Position numbers and translations under genes: made by a program. Positions 20,001 to 28,896 of a DNA stretch of 64,000 nt are shown here, piece after piece. Every line of letters begins with the position of its first letter. Position 1 is the first letter of the stretch. The notes below the pieces were generated by a model. It saw nothing but the letters and a program-made list of their open reading frames with translations, made no database searches and was not told the origin of the DNA. Location: positions 2,480,001 through 2,544,000 of the forward strand of contig OY282380.1 in assembly GCA_958295885.1 (NCBI GenBank), in the 5' to 3' direction. The stretch comes from Arenicellales bacterium. GTDB taxonomy: Bacteria; Pseudomonadota; Gammaproteobacteria; Arenicellales; JAJDZL01.

Positions 20001-20076
20001 GGGTACTTAGCTCAATTGGAAGAGTGTCGCCCTTACAAGGCGAAGGTCGCAGGTTCGACTCCTGCAGTACCCACCA
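20001..20076 (+). tRNA. tRNA-Val (anticodon UAC)
   Basis: A 76-nt gene with acceptor GGGTACT/AGTACCC, anticodon stem TCGCC/GGCGA around loop CTTACAA (UAC), T-arm GCAGG-TTCGACT-CCTGC, and encoded CCA. With the following tRNA-Asp it marks the right edge of the lon-ppiD island. A Val/Asp tRNA pair in front of ppiD is, to my recollection, also found in pseudomonads. Confidence 0.95.
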
Positions 20077-20084
20077 AACAACTC

Positions 20085-20162
20085 GGAGTGGTAGTTCAGT
20101 CGGTTTAGAATTCCGGCCTGTCAAGCCGGGGGTCGCGGGTTCGAGTCCCGTCCACTCCGCCA
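20085..20162 (+). tRNA. tRNA-Asp (anticodon GUC), copy 1
   Basis: Acceptor GGAGTGG/CCACTCC, anticodon stem CCGGC/GCCGG around CTGTCAA (GUC), T-arm GCGGG-TTCGAGT-CCCGT, G discriminator as required for Asp, CCA encoded. Eight bases after tRNA-Val. An identical second copy lies 396 bases downstream. Confidence 0.95.
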
Positions 20163-20480
20163 GCTTTTCCCATTTTCAGAATCAATTTTCATCGGTAAGA
20201 ATTGGCAGTTTAGTCGCCTCTCGAACAAGTCAGAGGGGCGAAACTGCTACTTTCAGCAAGGAATTGATTTCAGCAGTCGACTGCTGGTATTTTCAGGAAA
20301 AATAGAAGTCGATGAACTTTCCTTTGCGATCGTACAACCTTTGCAGATCTGTCAAAAAACTCTAATCTGCCGTTGTGCTAAAATGCAAGGTTTCTGGTAG
20401 TCAGGCTGTAATTCGAGCGTCGCTCAATCAATGTGTGTAACGTTTCAATCGAGCGGACAGCATTTTCTGCCACAAAACTC
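20163..20480. other. Spacer between the two tRNA-Asp genes
   Basis: About 318 bases without a supported gene. It is bounded by identical tRNA-Asp copies, so it could be the product of a tandem duplication followed by divergence, or a small insertion at the tRNA. Confidence 0.5.
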
Positions 20481-20558
20481 GGAGTGGTAGTTCAGTCGGT
20501 TTAGAATTCCGGCCTGTCAAGCCGGGGGTCGCGGGTTCGAGTCCCGTCCACTCCGCCA
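20481..20558 (+). tRNA. tRNA-Asp (anticodon GUC), copy 2
   Basis: All 78 bases identical to copy 1, as are the four bases in front (ACTC). CCA is encoded. It ends 94 bases before ppiD. Confidence 0.95.
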
Positions 20559-20652
20559 GAGTAATTTGATGCTGCAGATAAAGCACCGGCACTGAATCAG
20601 CTGGAGCGAACCGAATACGCTGCCTAAATCACAAGAATATTGAAATTGCGCT

Positions 20653-22554
20653 ATGTTAACTAGAATTCGAGAAAAAGCGACCGGATGGATTGCCTGGGCG
20701 ATTGTCATACTAATTACCATTCCATTTGCACTCTGGGGAGTCAACTCTTATTTCACTGAAGGGTCGTACGTAAATGTTGCGGAGTTCGACGGCGGTGAAA
20801 TTGACTACCAATCCTATCAGAACGCACTGTACCAGGAAAGAAACCGTCTGCGCCAAAGGTTCGGACAAGGCATAGACCCTGTACTTCTTTCCGGTGGTGT
20901 CTTGGGTCGTCAGGTGATCACTTCATTGGTAGCCGACCGACTGTTGGTGCAGGATGTTTTGCGGCAGGGATACCGGGTAAGCGATGAACAGCTGCTGGAA
21001 GCAATCTTGGCGGAAGAAGCCTTTCGCAACGAAGACGGTTTCAGCCAGCAGCTTTACGAAAGGATGGTGCGGCTGTCTGGTTATTCACCAGCCGAGTTTG
21101 AAGCAGTTCAGAGAAACAGTGCAGCGATACAGCAGCTGCAGACTGGATACGTGGAAACCAGTTTTGCGATTGATCGGGAAGTCGAACATGTACTGGGTTT
21201 GATACATCAGGAACGAACCGGTGAATACGCTGTTATCGATTCGACGCGGCTGCTGCCAGAGATTGATGTCAAACCAGAAGAAGTTGAATCGGAATACGAA
21301 GAGAACAAGTCAGCTTATCGAGTTTCTGAACGGGTCAAAGTAGATTACATAGAAATTTCACTTTCTGATTTTGCACAAGGGTATCGGCCTTCAGATGAAA
21401 CGTTGAGAAATCTTTATGATGTTCGGTCTGCCCAGTTTCGGAAGGATGAACAGCGCAGCGTGAGTCATATTTTATTAGAGGTGCAGGAAAAGAATGAAGA
21501 CGAGGTCGAAGAGGAGGCACGTCGTCTGATCGAGCGAATTCACGCGGGAGAAGATTTTGCAGATTTGGCTAGAGAGCATTCTGCCGATGTTGGTTCCGCA
21601 GAATCAGGGGGAAGCATAGGCTGGATCAATAAAGGAGTGACAGGCCCGGAGTTTGAAGCCGCAGCATTTGCTCTTGCTGCCGGGCAGATCAGTGATCCAG
21701 TGCGGTCTAATTTTGGGATTCACATCATTCGAGTCGATGAAATTAGATTGGGTGAAGTGAAAGAATTTGAGGAAGTTCGCGAAGAACTCGTTGCAGAGGC
21801 CGTTCGAAGTCAGTCAGAAGCTGAAATGTTCGAGGTTTCTGAGGAATTGGCCAACATCGTGTATGAACAGCCGGAGAGTCTGGAACCTGCGGCGAATCAG
21901 CTTGGACTGAGCATAAAGGTTTCGGATTGGTTCAGCCGATCCGAGGGGATGGGCATTGGCGCTAATTCAGCAGTTCGCGCGGCTGCGTTTGGTGAGGAAG
22001 TGCTGAATGAGGGCTTCAATAGCGGTGTCATCAATCTCGGAGACGACCGACAGGCTGTTCTTAGAAAAAATGATTATCGAGAATCGAATCAGCTGTCTCT
22101 GGAAGATGTAAAAGCGCAGATTACTGAGCAGCTGCTGATTTCGAAGAGCATTGAGAGCGCCGAGAATCTCGCAAAGGAACTGGTCGCTCAACTCGAAAGC
22201 GGTCGTGACTGGATTGAAATTCTTTCGGAAAACGGTCTTCAGGCTGCAACGCTTCCGCGATCGTTCGCAGAAGTCTCGGATGTATTTTTACAGGGACTCT
22301 TGAATGACGTCTTTGCCGCCGGCAAACCTCGTGCCGGAGGAGAGGTTTACGGATACGGGCATGATGGTAACATTCAGTACTCGATATTCAGAATCACCGG
22401 CGCCTCCGACGGAGATACGTCACAGGCGACAGATTCTGAGCGGCATCAGATTCAGCAAAGTGTCAGATATCGATTTGGCGACAGCCTTTTTGAAAACTAC
22501 CTGGCAAATCTAACGGAAGATGTCGATATCCAGATTAACGAAGAATTACTTTGA
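20653..22554 (+). CDS. ppiD: Peptidyl-prolyl isomerase PpiD / SurA-N domain periplasmic chaperone
   Basis: A 633-residue membrane-anchored periplasmic chaperone that assists outer-membrane and secreted protein folding near the Sec translocon. A single N-terminal membrane anchor (WIAWAIVILITIPFALWGV, about residues 12-30) is followed by a SurA-like N-domain. A central parvulin domain (RSVSHILLEV ... SADVGSAESGGSIGWINKG ... PVRSNFGIHIIRVDE, about 270-365) comes next, then a C-terminal helical part. Length matches PpiD (623 in E. coli). Convergent with fabI, whose stop lies 5 bases away, the arrangement seen in relatives. Confidence 0.95.
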   Translation: MLTRIREKATGWIAWAIVILITIPFALWGVNSYFTEGSYVNVAEFDGGEIDYQSYQNALYQERNRLRQRFGQGIDPVLLSGGVLGRQVITSLVADRLLVQDVLRQGYRVSDEQLLEAILAEEAFRNEDGFSQQLYERMVRLSGYSPAEFEAVQRNSAAIQQLQTGYVETSFAIDREVEHVLGLIHQERTGEYAVIDSTRLLPEIDVKPEEVESEYEENKSAYRVSERVKVDYIEISLSDFAQGYRPSDETLRNLYDVRSAQFRKDEQRSVSHILLEVQEKNEDEVEEEARRLIERIHAGEDFADLAREHSADVGSAESGGSIGWINKGVTGPEFEAAAFALAAGQISDPVRSNFGIHIIRVDEIRLGEVKEFEEVREELVAEAVRSQSEAEMFEVSEELANIVYEQPESLEPAANQLGLSIKVSDWFSRSEGMGIGANSAVRAAAFGEEVLNEGFNSGVINLGDDRQAVLRKNDYRESNQLSLEDVKAQITEQLLISKSIESAENLAKELVAQLESGRDWIEILSENGLQAATLPRSFAEVSDVFLQGLLNDVFAAGKPRAGGEVYGYGHDGNIQYSIFRITGASDGDTSQATDSERHQIQQSVRYRFGDSLFENYLANLTEDVDIQINEELL

Positions 22555-22558
22555 GAGC

Positions 22559-23347
22559 TTATAAAAGCTGCTCGCTGAAGCCAACTGAGTGGAAACCGCC
22601 GTCAACGTAAACAATTTCACCCGTAATTCCCGAAGCCAAGTCTGAGCACAGGAAGGCTGCGGCGTTGCCCACTTCTTCGATTGTAACGCCTCTTCCCAGA
22701 GGTGCGATCTTTTCGTAATAATCCATCATGGATTTCATGCCGTGAATTCCTGCTGCCGCCAGCGTACGAATCGGCCCTGCTGAAATCGCATTCACGCGGA
22801 TGCCCATCTCTCCCAAAGACTGGGCACAGTATCGAACATTCGCTTCCAAACTGGCTTTGGCCAGTCCCATGACGTTGTATCCCGGCATGGAGCGAAGAGA
22901 TCCGATGTAAGTCAGTGTCAGAAATGCTCCTGAACCTTTATTCATGAGAGGAGCAAAAGCCGCTGCAAGTGCTGAAAAACTGTATGAACTGATGTCGTGT
23001 GCCATCAGGAAACCCTCTCTTGACACTGAATTCAAATACAATCCCTTCAATTGATCTCGAGGTGCGAACGCAATGGAGTGAACCACAATGTCTAAATCGC
23101 CCCATTTTTTTTCAACCGTATTTCGCAATGCGTCTATTTCGGCATCGGTAGATACGTCGCATGGTGCTACAAACGATGCATCCAAAATATTTGCGAATTT
23201 TTCCGCGCGGCTTTTTAGTTTTTCACCTTGATAAGTCAGTGCAAGCTCTGCTCCTTGTTCCGACATCGCACGGGCAATCCCCCATGCGATTGATCGATTG
23301 CTTGCAATTCCTGTTACTAATGCTTTTTTCCCTGTGAGAAGCTCCAT
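22559..23347 (-). CDS. fabI: Enoyl-[acyl-carrier-protein] reductase (NADH)
   Basis: 262 residues, short-chain dehydrogenase fold. It catalyses the last reduction of each fatty acid elongation cycle. The diverged FabI-type cofactor motif ALVTGIASNRSIAWGIA is at 9-25. The catalytic residues Tyr147 (LTYIGS), Tyr157 and Lys164 (Y-x6-K spacing in GYNVMGLAK) match E. coli Y146/Y156/K163. The expected triclosan/NADH pocket residues around AGPIRTLAA are present. ppiD-fabI adjacency is conserved in gammaproteobacteria. Divergent from rsmJ across about 140 bases. Confidence 0.97.
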   Translation of the reverse strand: MELLTGKKALVTGIASNRSIAWGIARAMSEQGAELALTYQGEKLKSRAEKFANILDASFVAPCDVSTDAEIDALRNTVEKKWGDLDIVVHSIAFAPRDQLKGLYLNSVSREGFLMAHDISSYSFSALAAAFAPLMNKGSGAFLTLTYIGSLRSMPGYNVMGLAKASLEANVRYCAQSLGEMGIRVNAISAGPIRTLAAAGIHGMKSMMDYYEKIAPLGRGVTIEEVGNAAAFLCSDLASGITGEIVYVDGGFHSVGFSEQLL

Positions 23348-23486
23348 AATTGTCCACCGAGTTCTGAATCCTTTTACGAATTACCTTTTTATGAATTCTT
23401 AATGAGTGCCTATTATAGAAACATGACGATTTTGAAACACTCATTGAATCGTCCTTGATGCAACTGAAGGAACGACTTTCATTATC

Positions 23487-24215
23487 ATGGATCAACAAGC
23501 GGTTTGCATTCTCGAATCCCCAGAGCATGAACTGCAGTGCAGGAGCATGAGTGACCGTTATTCTCTGCCGCTAGTCAGCAATCTCTCGGAAATTTCAGCA
23601 AAGTATGCCTTGCGCTACCATGATGGTGTGCTGAAGCTGTGGGATCTTCAAGAGCCCAAATTTCGTCCGATTTCTTTCGATGCCAATCAAACTGGCAGGA
23701 TTGGGAAAAACAGTCTGCTCGGAAAAGCGATGGGGAAAAAAACCCGTACGATTGTAGATGCGACAGCAGGGCTTGGACAAGACGCCTTGCTGCTTGCAAG
23801 GATGGGGTTCAGCGTCATTGCGATTGAACGCGTCCCGGTGATTTCAGCATTGCTCGAAGATGGAATTGCAAGAGCAACGTCAACGGAACAGCATCTGCGG
23901 ATTCAGCACAGCTTCGGCGATGCCAGAGATCTGCTTCTGAAACTGTCCGTCCGCCCTGATGCGATTTATCTGGACCCAATGTACCCCGAAGGCAGAAAAA
24001 AATCTGTAAAAGTTTCACGTCCGCTGAAAGTAATCAGGGAGCTGGCCGGTGATGATCCGGATTCTGTTGACTTATTGCAGACGGCACTCCGTTCAACGGC
24101 AAGACGAATCGTTGTAAAGCGGCCGGTTTATGCAGCCCCTTTATGTTTGCGGGTGCTGGCCGGCAGCCTCAAAGGAAAAATGGTTCGCTACGACATTTAC
24201 GTCAGAACGGGCTGA
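23487..24215 (+). CDS. rsmJ: 16S rRNA (guanine1516-N2)-methyltransferase
   Basis: 242 residues of the RsmJ/YhiQ family, which methylates N2 of G1516 in 16S rRNA. SAM-binding motif I is TIVDATAGLGQDALLLA near residue 90. The family signature LDPMYPEGRKKSVKVSRP lies near 160, and the C-terminal RRIVVKRPVYAAPL and GKMVRYDIYV close the domain. An internal ATG at 23547 is possible, but the GGAG there is only one base away, so I keep the upstream ATG at 23487. Not obviously in an operon. Confidence 0.93.
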   Translation: MDQQAVCILESPEHELQCRSMSDRYSLPLVSNLSEISAKYALRYHDGVLKLWDLQEPKFRPISFDANQTGRIGKNSLLGKAMGKKTRTIVDATAGLGQDALLLARMGFSVIAIERVPVISALLEDGIARATSTEQHLRIQHSFGDARDLLLKLSVRPDAIYLDPMYPEGRKKSVKVSRPLKVIRELAGDDPDSVDLLQTALRSTARRIVVKRPVYAAPLCLRVLAGSLKGKMVRYDIYVRTG

Positions 24216-24393
24216 ACAAGGACTTTATCCATATTTCCTTCTGAATATTCAGTGGAGCGCCGACAGTATCTGTTGCAATCGTTCCAGTTGTTTCAGACGG
24301 ACTCCGTCCCTGATCAGGGTCTTTGCTAAATTGAATGACTGCTGCGGCGTCGAGCTGCATCTTGTCCGAAATTTCAAGCATCATTACGATGAA

Positions 24394-24467
24394 GAGGGCG
24401 TAGTTCAATGGCAGAATTTCAGCTTCCCAAGCTGGCTACGTGGGCTCGATTCCCAACGTCCGCTCCA
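24394..24467 (+). pseudogene. Degenerate tRNA-Gly (anticodon CCC)
   Basis: 74 bases matching tRNA-Gly(CCC) overall, with anticodon loop TTCCCAA in an intact stem and an encoded CCA. Several positions look damaged: acceptor A2 faces G71, the outer T-stem pair is G-A, the universal T54 of the T-loop is C (CTCGATT instead of TTCGATT), and a D-stem pair is reduced to G-T. Either a decaying gene (GGG codons can be read by tRNA-Gly UCC) or a poorly expressed variant. Confidence 0.7.
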
Positions 24468-24649
24468 TTCAGCAGTCCAGGTCGATGAATTATTCAATCA
24501 TTCCAGTACATGAAAATCCGATTCATGGTCATGCGGACCGGACCTCATCTTGTAATTTGCGAATCAATCGCTTAATTTTGCAGTCGCTTCTTTGATGGAA
24601 CCGTGAACGGCGTCTCGGATGAGTTCAAGAAGTGTTAGGACGAAAGAAG

Positions 24650-25348
24650 CTATTTTTTCAAGGGGTAGGCATAGGCTCCGACCTTGCTGGTCGAAAGCCC
24701 AGCCCCGATCAGACCTTCCAGCAGTTTAACTCCAGCAACAACTCCATCGATGACTGGTATGCCCGTTTCCTGACTCAGTGCCTGTGTCATATCTGCCATG
24801 CCGGCACAGCCTAAAATTACAGCTTCAACCCGATCCTGCCTGATGGACTGCCTGACTTCCTGAAGAATCTGCCGATAAGCTCCTGCGCCATCGTCTTCCA
24901 GCGCAAGCACAGGCAGATTCGTCGCTCTAACCTTTCGGCACCGCCTGCTCATTCCATAGTGGTCAGCGAGATCTTCTATGATCGGAACGGATCTTGCGAG
25001 CGTCGTGACCACGCTGAATCGAGATGCTACAACAGACGCAGCAATCATGGCTGACTCACACATACCCAGTACGGGACCGGTAGCAACTTCGCGGCATGCT
25101 CCTATTGCCGGATCGTCAAAACATGCGACCAAGAATCCGTTGAATCCCTGTTCTTCGCCCCAGACAATCTGCTCGATCAATCCCTTTGAACTCATTACTT
25201 CGTCGTAATGACCTTCGATGCTCGCGGGGGCATCCGTTGGATTCGTTGCAGCAATTGTTGTGGTCTGAGCGCACACACTTTTTGCAGCAGCCTCGACTTT
25301 CTTTGTCATCGAAGCCGTGGAATTGGGGTTGACTAAAAGGATTTTCAC
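24650..25348 (-). CDS. Asp/Glu/hydantoin racemase family protein
   Basis: 232 residues starting ILLVNPNSTASMTKK, typical of the hydantoin racemase/aspartate racemase superfamily. The two catalytic cysteines expected in this fold are visible in VACFDDPAIG (about residue 75) and ILGCAGMAD (about 185). It follows livF by 6 bases and is the last gene of the livKHMGF unit. This suggests that the imported compound, or a hydantoin, allantoin-like or amino acid derivative of it, is epimerised. The substrate is inferred from context only. Confidence 0.85.
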   Translation of the reverse strand: MKILLVNPNSTASMTKKVEAAAKSVCAQTTTIAATNPTDAPASIEGHYDEVMSSKGLIEQIVWGEEQGFNGFLVACFDDPAIGACREVATGPVLGMCESAMIAASVVASRFSVVTTLARSVPIIEDLADHYGMSRRCRKVRATNLPVLALEDDGAGAYRQILQEVRQSIRQDRVEAVILGCAGMADMTQALSQETGIPVIDGVVAGVKLLEGLIGAGLSTSKVGAYAYPLKK

Positions 25349-25354
25349 TAGAAA

Positions 25355-26074
25355 TCAAATTCCTAGATACAGTCTTCGGACTCGGTCATCCTGGATGAGT
25401 TTGCTTGATTTGCCTTGCAATGCGACGCGGCCCGTTTCGAGCGCATACGTCCGGTCAGAAACGCGGAGCGCCATTCTGGAGTTCTGTTCAACCAGGACGA
25501 TGCTAACACCTTCTTCTTTATTGATGGAAACAATTGACCGAGCGATTTCCTGCACCAATAAGGGAGCCAGCCCCAATGATGGTTCATCCAACAGCAGCAG
25601 CTTCGGTTTTGCCATGAGCGCGCGCCCCATCACAACCATTTGCTGTTCGCCGCCGCTCATTGTTCCAGCCTGCTGGCGCCTTCTTTCCTTAAGTCGAGGA
25701 AAACGCGCAAACACCTTCTCCATGTCCTGTCTGATTTCAGTCTTATTGCGTCTTGTGAATGCGCCCATCAGAAGATTGTCGGTTACGCTCATATAGGGAA
25801 AGACATGTCGTCCTTCGGGTACCATAACGATGCCGAGATTGACGATTTCGTGCGGGTTCAGCGAGTCGATTCTCTTTCCGTTGAAGTGGATCCTGCCTTC
25901 AGAGAGCGGCGTCAGACCGGTAATTGCGCGCAAAGTCGTTGTTTTTCCTGCACCATTCGAGCCAATCAGAGCGATGATCTGCCGCTCTGCCAATTTCAGA
26001 GAGACATTGGAAACGGCGAGAACATGATCGTAGCGAACGGTCACATTTTCTACTGCAAAATACTCCATTGTCAC
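25355..26074 (-). CDS. livF: Branched-chain amino acid-type ABC transporter ATP-binding protein LivF
   Basis: 239 residues. Walker A GSNGAGKTT, the ABC signature MSGGEQQMVVMGRAL, Walker B LLLLDEPSLGLAP, and a switch His-type segment (LVEQN in place of the usual VEHD, normal for LivF). Begins at GTG overlapping the livG stop (GTGA), so translation is coupled. Pairs with LivG to power uptake. Confidence 0.95.
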   Translation of the reverse strand: MTMEYFAVENVTVRYDHVLAVSNVSLKLAERQIIALIGSNGAGKTTTLRAITGLTPLSEGRIHFNGKRIDSLNPHEIVNLGIVMVPEGRHVFPYMSVTDNLLMGAFTRRNKTEIRQDMEKVFARFPRLKERRRQQAGTMSGGEQQMVVMGRALMAKPKLLLLDEPSLGLAPLLVQEIARSIVSINKEEGVSIVLVEQNSRMALRVSDRTYALETGRVALQGKSSKLIQDDRVRRLYLGI

Positions 26075-26850
26075 TCCATCATCAGTTCGTCTTCTTCACG
26101 ACCGAGATACGCTTCGATCACCTGTTCATTGTTTTGGATTTCCGCAGCTGAACCTTCTGCAATTTTCCTGCCAAAATTCAATACGATGATGTAGTCGCTT
26201 ATGCGCATCACAGCACGCATGTCATGCTCTACCAGCAGCACTGTCACTCCGCGGTCGCGTATGCCTCGGACCATTTCGACGGCAGCATTCGTTTCTTCAG
26301 GATTCATGCCGGCGAAGGGTTCGTCAAGCAGTAAAATTTCGGGTTCCGCAGCCATTGCGATTGCAATCCCGAGTCCACGCAGATACCCATGAGGCAGATT
26401 TCTTGCGACTTCATTCTGCACGTTCGAAAGCCCGAGATACTCAAGAATTTCGATTGAGCTTTCGCGAAATCTGGATTCGTCCTTTCTTGCAGTTGGCGAA
26501 CCAAAGAAAAATCCAAAAAGGCTCGCTTTACTGCGCAAATGGTGAGCGACAATGACATTTTGCAAAGTCGTCATTTCCCGGAAAATAGTTGTTTCCTGAA
26601 ACGTGCGAACAACACCCTTGCGAGCGACCATGTGGGCAGAAAGTTTAGTGATGTCCCTGCCCTTGAAAACAATGTTGCCATCGCTCGCTTGAAGAAAGGA
26701 TGTAATCAGTTTGAACAGGGTGCTTTTTCCAGCGCCGTTGGGACCGATTACGCTCAGGATCTGGCGCGGTTCAACGTCGAAGCTGACGTTGTCGACAGCG
26801 ACCAGTCCGCCAAAGCGTTTCGTCACTCCTCTTAATTCAAGAATGGCCAT
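26071..26850 (-). CDS. livG: Branched-chain amino acid-type ABC transporter ATP-binding protein LivG
   Basis: 259 residues from ATG at 26850, which sits just after the livM stop; an in-frame start at 26871 would overlap livM and is less likely. Walker A GPNGAGKSTLF, the LivG-type signature LPHGYLRGLGIAIAMAAEP (Q-loop region slightly diverged: LPHG where LSYG is common), Walker B ILLLDEPFAGMNP, and VEHDMRAVM. Operon partner of livF, livM and livH. Confidence 0.94.
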   Translation of the reverse strand: MAILELRGVTKRFGGLVAVDNVSFDVEPRQILSVIGPNGAGKSTLFKLITSFLQASDGNIVFKGRDITKLSAHMVARKGVVRTFQETTIFREMTTLQNVIVAHHLRSKASLFGFFFGSPTARKDESRFRESSIEILEYLGLSNVQNEVARNLPHGYLRGLGIAIAMAAEPEILLLDEPFAGMNPEETNAAVEMVRGIRDRGVTVLLVEHDMRAVMRISDYIIVLNFGRKIAEGSAAEIQNNEQVIEAYLGREEDELMME

Positions 26851-26854
26851 GCAC

Positions 26855-27856
26855 TCAGCTTCCGCCGCCAAAACGCTTCTGAAAATCGAAACGAGGCAGT
26901 CGCACGCTCAGCAATCCATTCGGCAGCCATATCATGAAAGAAATCATTATGATCGCATACAGAAACGGCTGATATTCATTCAAACCATGCAGAAATTCAA
27001 AACTCAGAAACAAGACAAAGGTACCCACCAACGGCCCAAATACATACCCCAATCCGCCCAAAAAGCAGTACAGCATAAAATAAATTGAGTCTTGGATCTG
27101 GAAGGTTGCTGGATAGATGCTTTGTTGAGAGGCGACGAAAAACGCTCCGCCTATGCCGCCGTAAAGGCCGCTGATTGCAAATGCGATGATTCTGAGCATC
27201 GGCACGTTGATTCCAATGGACGAGGCAAGCTCCTCGCTTTGCTGGAGTGATCGAAACAGTCGCCCCAGTCGACTGTTGATGATGCGATAAAGGCATGCGT
27301 AACCGGTTACCAGCAGGAATGCTCCGAGAAAGAACATGGCGACGTGTTTGTTAGTATTCGCAAATGATGGAATAATGGTGATCCCAAATAATTCTACGGA
27401 CTGCGGCAGAGGAATTTTGATGATTCCACTCGCGCCGTTCGTAATTGACGAGAAGGACTGAGCTGAAAGGCGCGCTGTTTCAGTAAGACTCAGTGTAATC
27501 ATGGCAAAATACACGCCGCGCAGACGAAGAATCGGAAGACCAATCAGAATGGCAATTGCCGCTGATGCAATGCCTGCGATCGGCATGGCGAGCCAGAATG
27601 ACACATCAAGTCGCATGATCAATATTGCGGTCACGTATCCGCCAAATAATGCGAACGCTCCTTGACCAATATTGATGCGGCCAATATAAAAAGTCAGCCA
27701 CACACCTGCAGCGATGAATGACAGAACTGACGCGGTAGTTATGATTCCAAGCAGATAAGGGTAACCTACAAGAACGGTCGGCACGCCTACCAAGTAAACG
27801 AACAGTGCGATCACAGTGACTGCGATCTTCGGACTTTTTAACTGGTCGAGACTCAA
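26855..27856 (-). CDS. livM: Branched-chain amino acid-type ABC transporter permease LivM
   Basis: 333 residues with eight to ten predicted membrane segments and the conserved permease pattern (INIGQGAFALFGGYVTA near residue 62, LPILRLRGVYFAMITLSLTE near 108, GLGYVFGPLVGT near 270). It is an inner-membrane partner of LivH. It starts 40 bases after livH and ends 5 bases before the livG start. Confidence 0.94.
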   Translation of the reverse strand: MSLDQLKSPKIAVTVIALFVYLVGVPTVLVGYPYLLGIITTASVLSFIAAGVWLTFYIGRINIGQGAFALFGGYVTAILIMRLDVSFWLAMPIAGIASAAIAILIGLPILRLRGVYFAMITLSLTETARLSAQSFSSITNGASGIIKIPLPQSVELFGITIIPSFANTNKHVAMFFLGAFLLVTGYACLYRIINSRLGRLFRSLQQSEELASSIGINVPMLRIIAFAISGLYGGIGGAFFVASQQSIYPATFQIQDSIYFMLYCFLGGLGYVFGPLVGTFVLFLSFEFLHGLNEYQPFLYAIIMISFMIWLPNGLLSVRLPRFDFQKRFGGGS

Positions 27857-27896
27857 GACGGAATGGCCGTGTCAACCGATGTAACTGTAGTAATCG

Positions 27897-28757
27897 TCAT
27901 CCCCATGGTTTACCCATAAGGCCCTGCGGGCGAAATGCAAGAAAAATGATGAGTGAGACGAAAATGATCAGATAGGTTTCTCCACCCGGCAGGAATCGAT
28001 AACCGAAAGACTCCAGCATTCCAAGTATGAATCCGCCAATAATGGCACCGGATACGACACCTGCGCCGCCAATCATTACCATGATGAACGCTTTAATTGA
28101 AATAGCGGTTCCGATGCCGCTGTTTACACCGGAAATTGATACCAGCAAGGTTCCGGCCAACCCGGCCAATGCCGCACCGATTGCGAATCCCAGCATGCCG
28201 TATCGGTTGACATTGACGCCCTGCAGCTGCGCTGCTTCACGGTCCTGTGCAATGGCTCGAAGTCCTCGTCCTGGACGGGTAAACTGCATGAATGCGATAA
28301 AGCCCGCAATCAGGGCGGCAGCGAGCACCATTACGACGGCTCTGGCATATGGGATGAAAGCGTCGCCGACACTGAACACACCCGACGCGATGGGCGGAAC
28401 GCCACGGTGCTTTTCGCCGAAAAAAATCAAAATCATGCTTTCGAGCAACAGTGCTGTACCTGCTGCCAGCAACATGGAGCTTTCTTCACGCGTGCTGTGT
28501 CGGAGAACTCTCCTGAAAAAAAGAAGTTCAAACAAAACTCCGACCATGGCCAATGTCAAAGCGGATGAAAGCAAGGCAAGGATGAACGGGTAGCCAAGGA
28601 CACCATAAATGTAATACGTAACAAAGGCGCCGAGCACATACATTTGTCCATGAGCGAAGTTCAAAACGTTCATGAGTGCGAAGATCATGGTAAGACCCAG
28701 CGCAATCAGCGCGTATTGAAAACCGGAATAAATTCCGTTGAAAATTACTTGTTCCAT
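27897..28757 (-). CDS. livH: Branched-chain amino acid-type ABC transporter permease LivH
   Basis: 286 residues, all-helical. It starts with MEQVIFNGIYSGFQYALIALGLTM and has the permease signatures NFAHGQMYVLGAF (about 33-45) and GVNVNRYGMLGFAIGAALAGLAG (about 180-200). It follows the binding-protein gene after a terminator-like hairpin, so it is probably expressed below livK level. Confidence 0.94.
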   Translation of the reverse strand: MEQVIFNGIYSGFQYALIALGLTMIFALMNVLNFAHGQMYVLGAFVTYYIYGVLGYPFILALLSSALTLAMVGVLFELLFFRRVLRHSTREESSMLLAAGTALLLESMILIFFGEKHRGVPPIASGVFSVGDAFIPYARAVVMVLAAALIAGFIAFMQFTRPGRGLRAIAQDREAAQLQGVNVNRYGMLGFAIGAALAGLAGTLLVSISGVNSGIGTAISIKAFIMVMIGGAGVVSGAIIGGFILGMLESFGYRFLPGGETYLIIFVSLIIFLAFRPQGLMGKPWG

Positions 28758-28800
28758 AAATTTAGTTTACTGTGTCGCAGATGAAAATTTTCGTCTGCTA

Positions 28801-28842
28801 AAAAATGAAGCACCGCGGCATTCGATCTGCAGAGGTGCTTCA
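28801..28842 (-). terminator. Hairpin with T-tract between livK and livH
   Basis: On the minus strand a 9-bp stem TGAAGCACC/GGTGCTTCA with a 19-base loop is followed by TTTTT. It sits between the solute-binding-protein gene and the permease genes, where partial termination commonly makes the binding protein more abundant than the membrane parts. Confidence 0.75.
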
Positions 28843-28896
28843 CACATGATTCATACACGGATTTCTGTTTCGACTCCGTGTATTGCTACCAAAAAT

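Noticed and set aside
24202..24408. 68-residue minus-strand frame downstream of rsmJ
   Set aside because: Its start lies inside the tRNA-Gly-like sequence and no family match is apparent.
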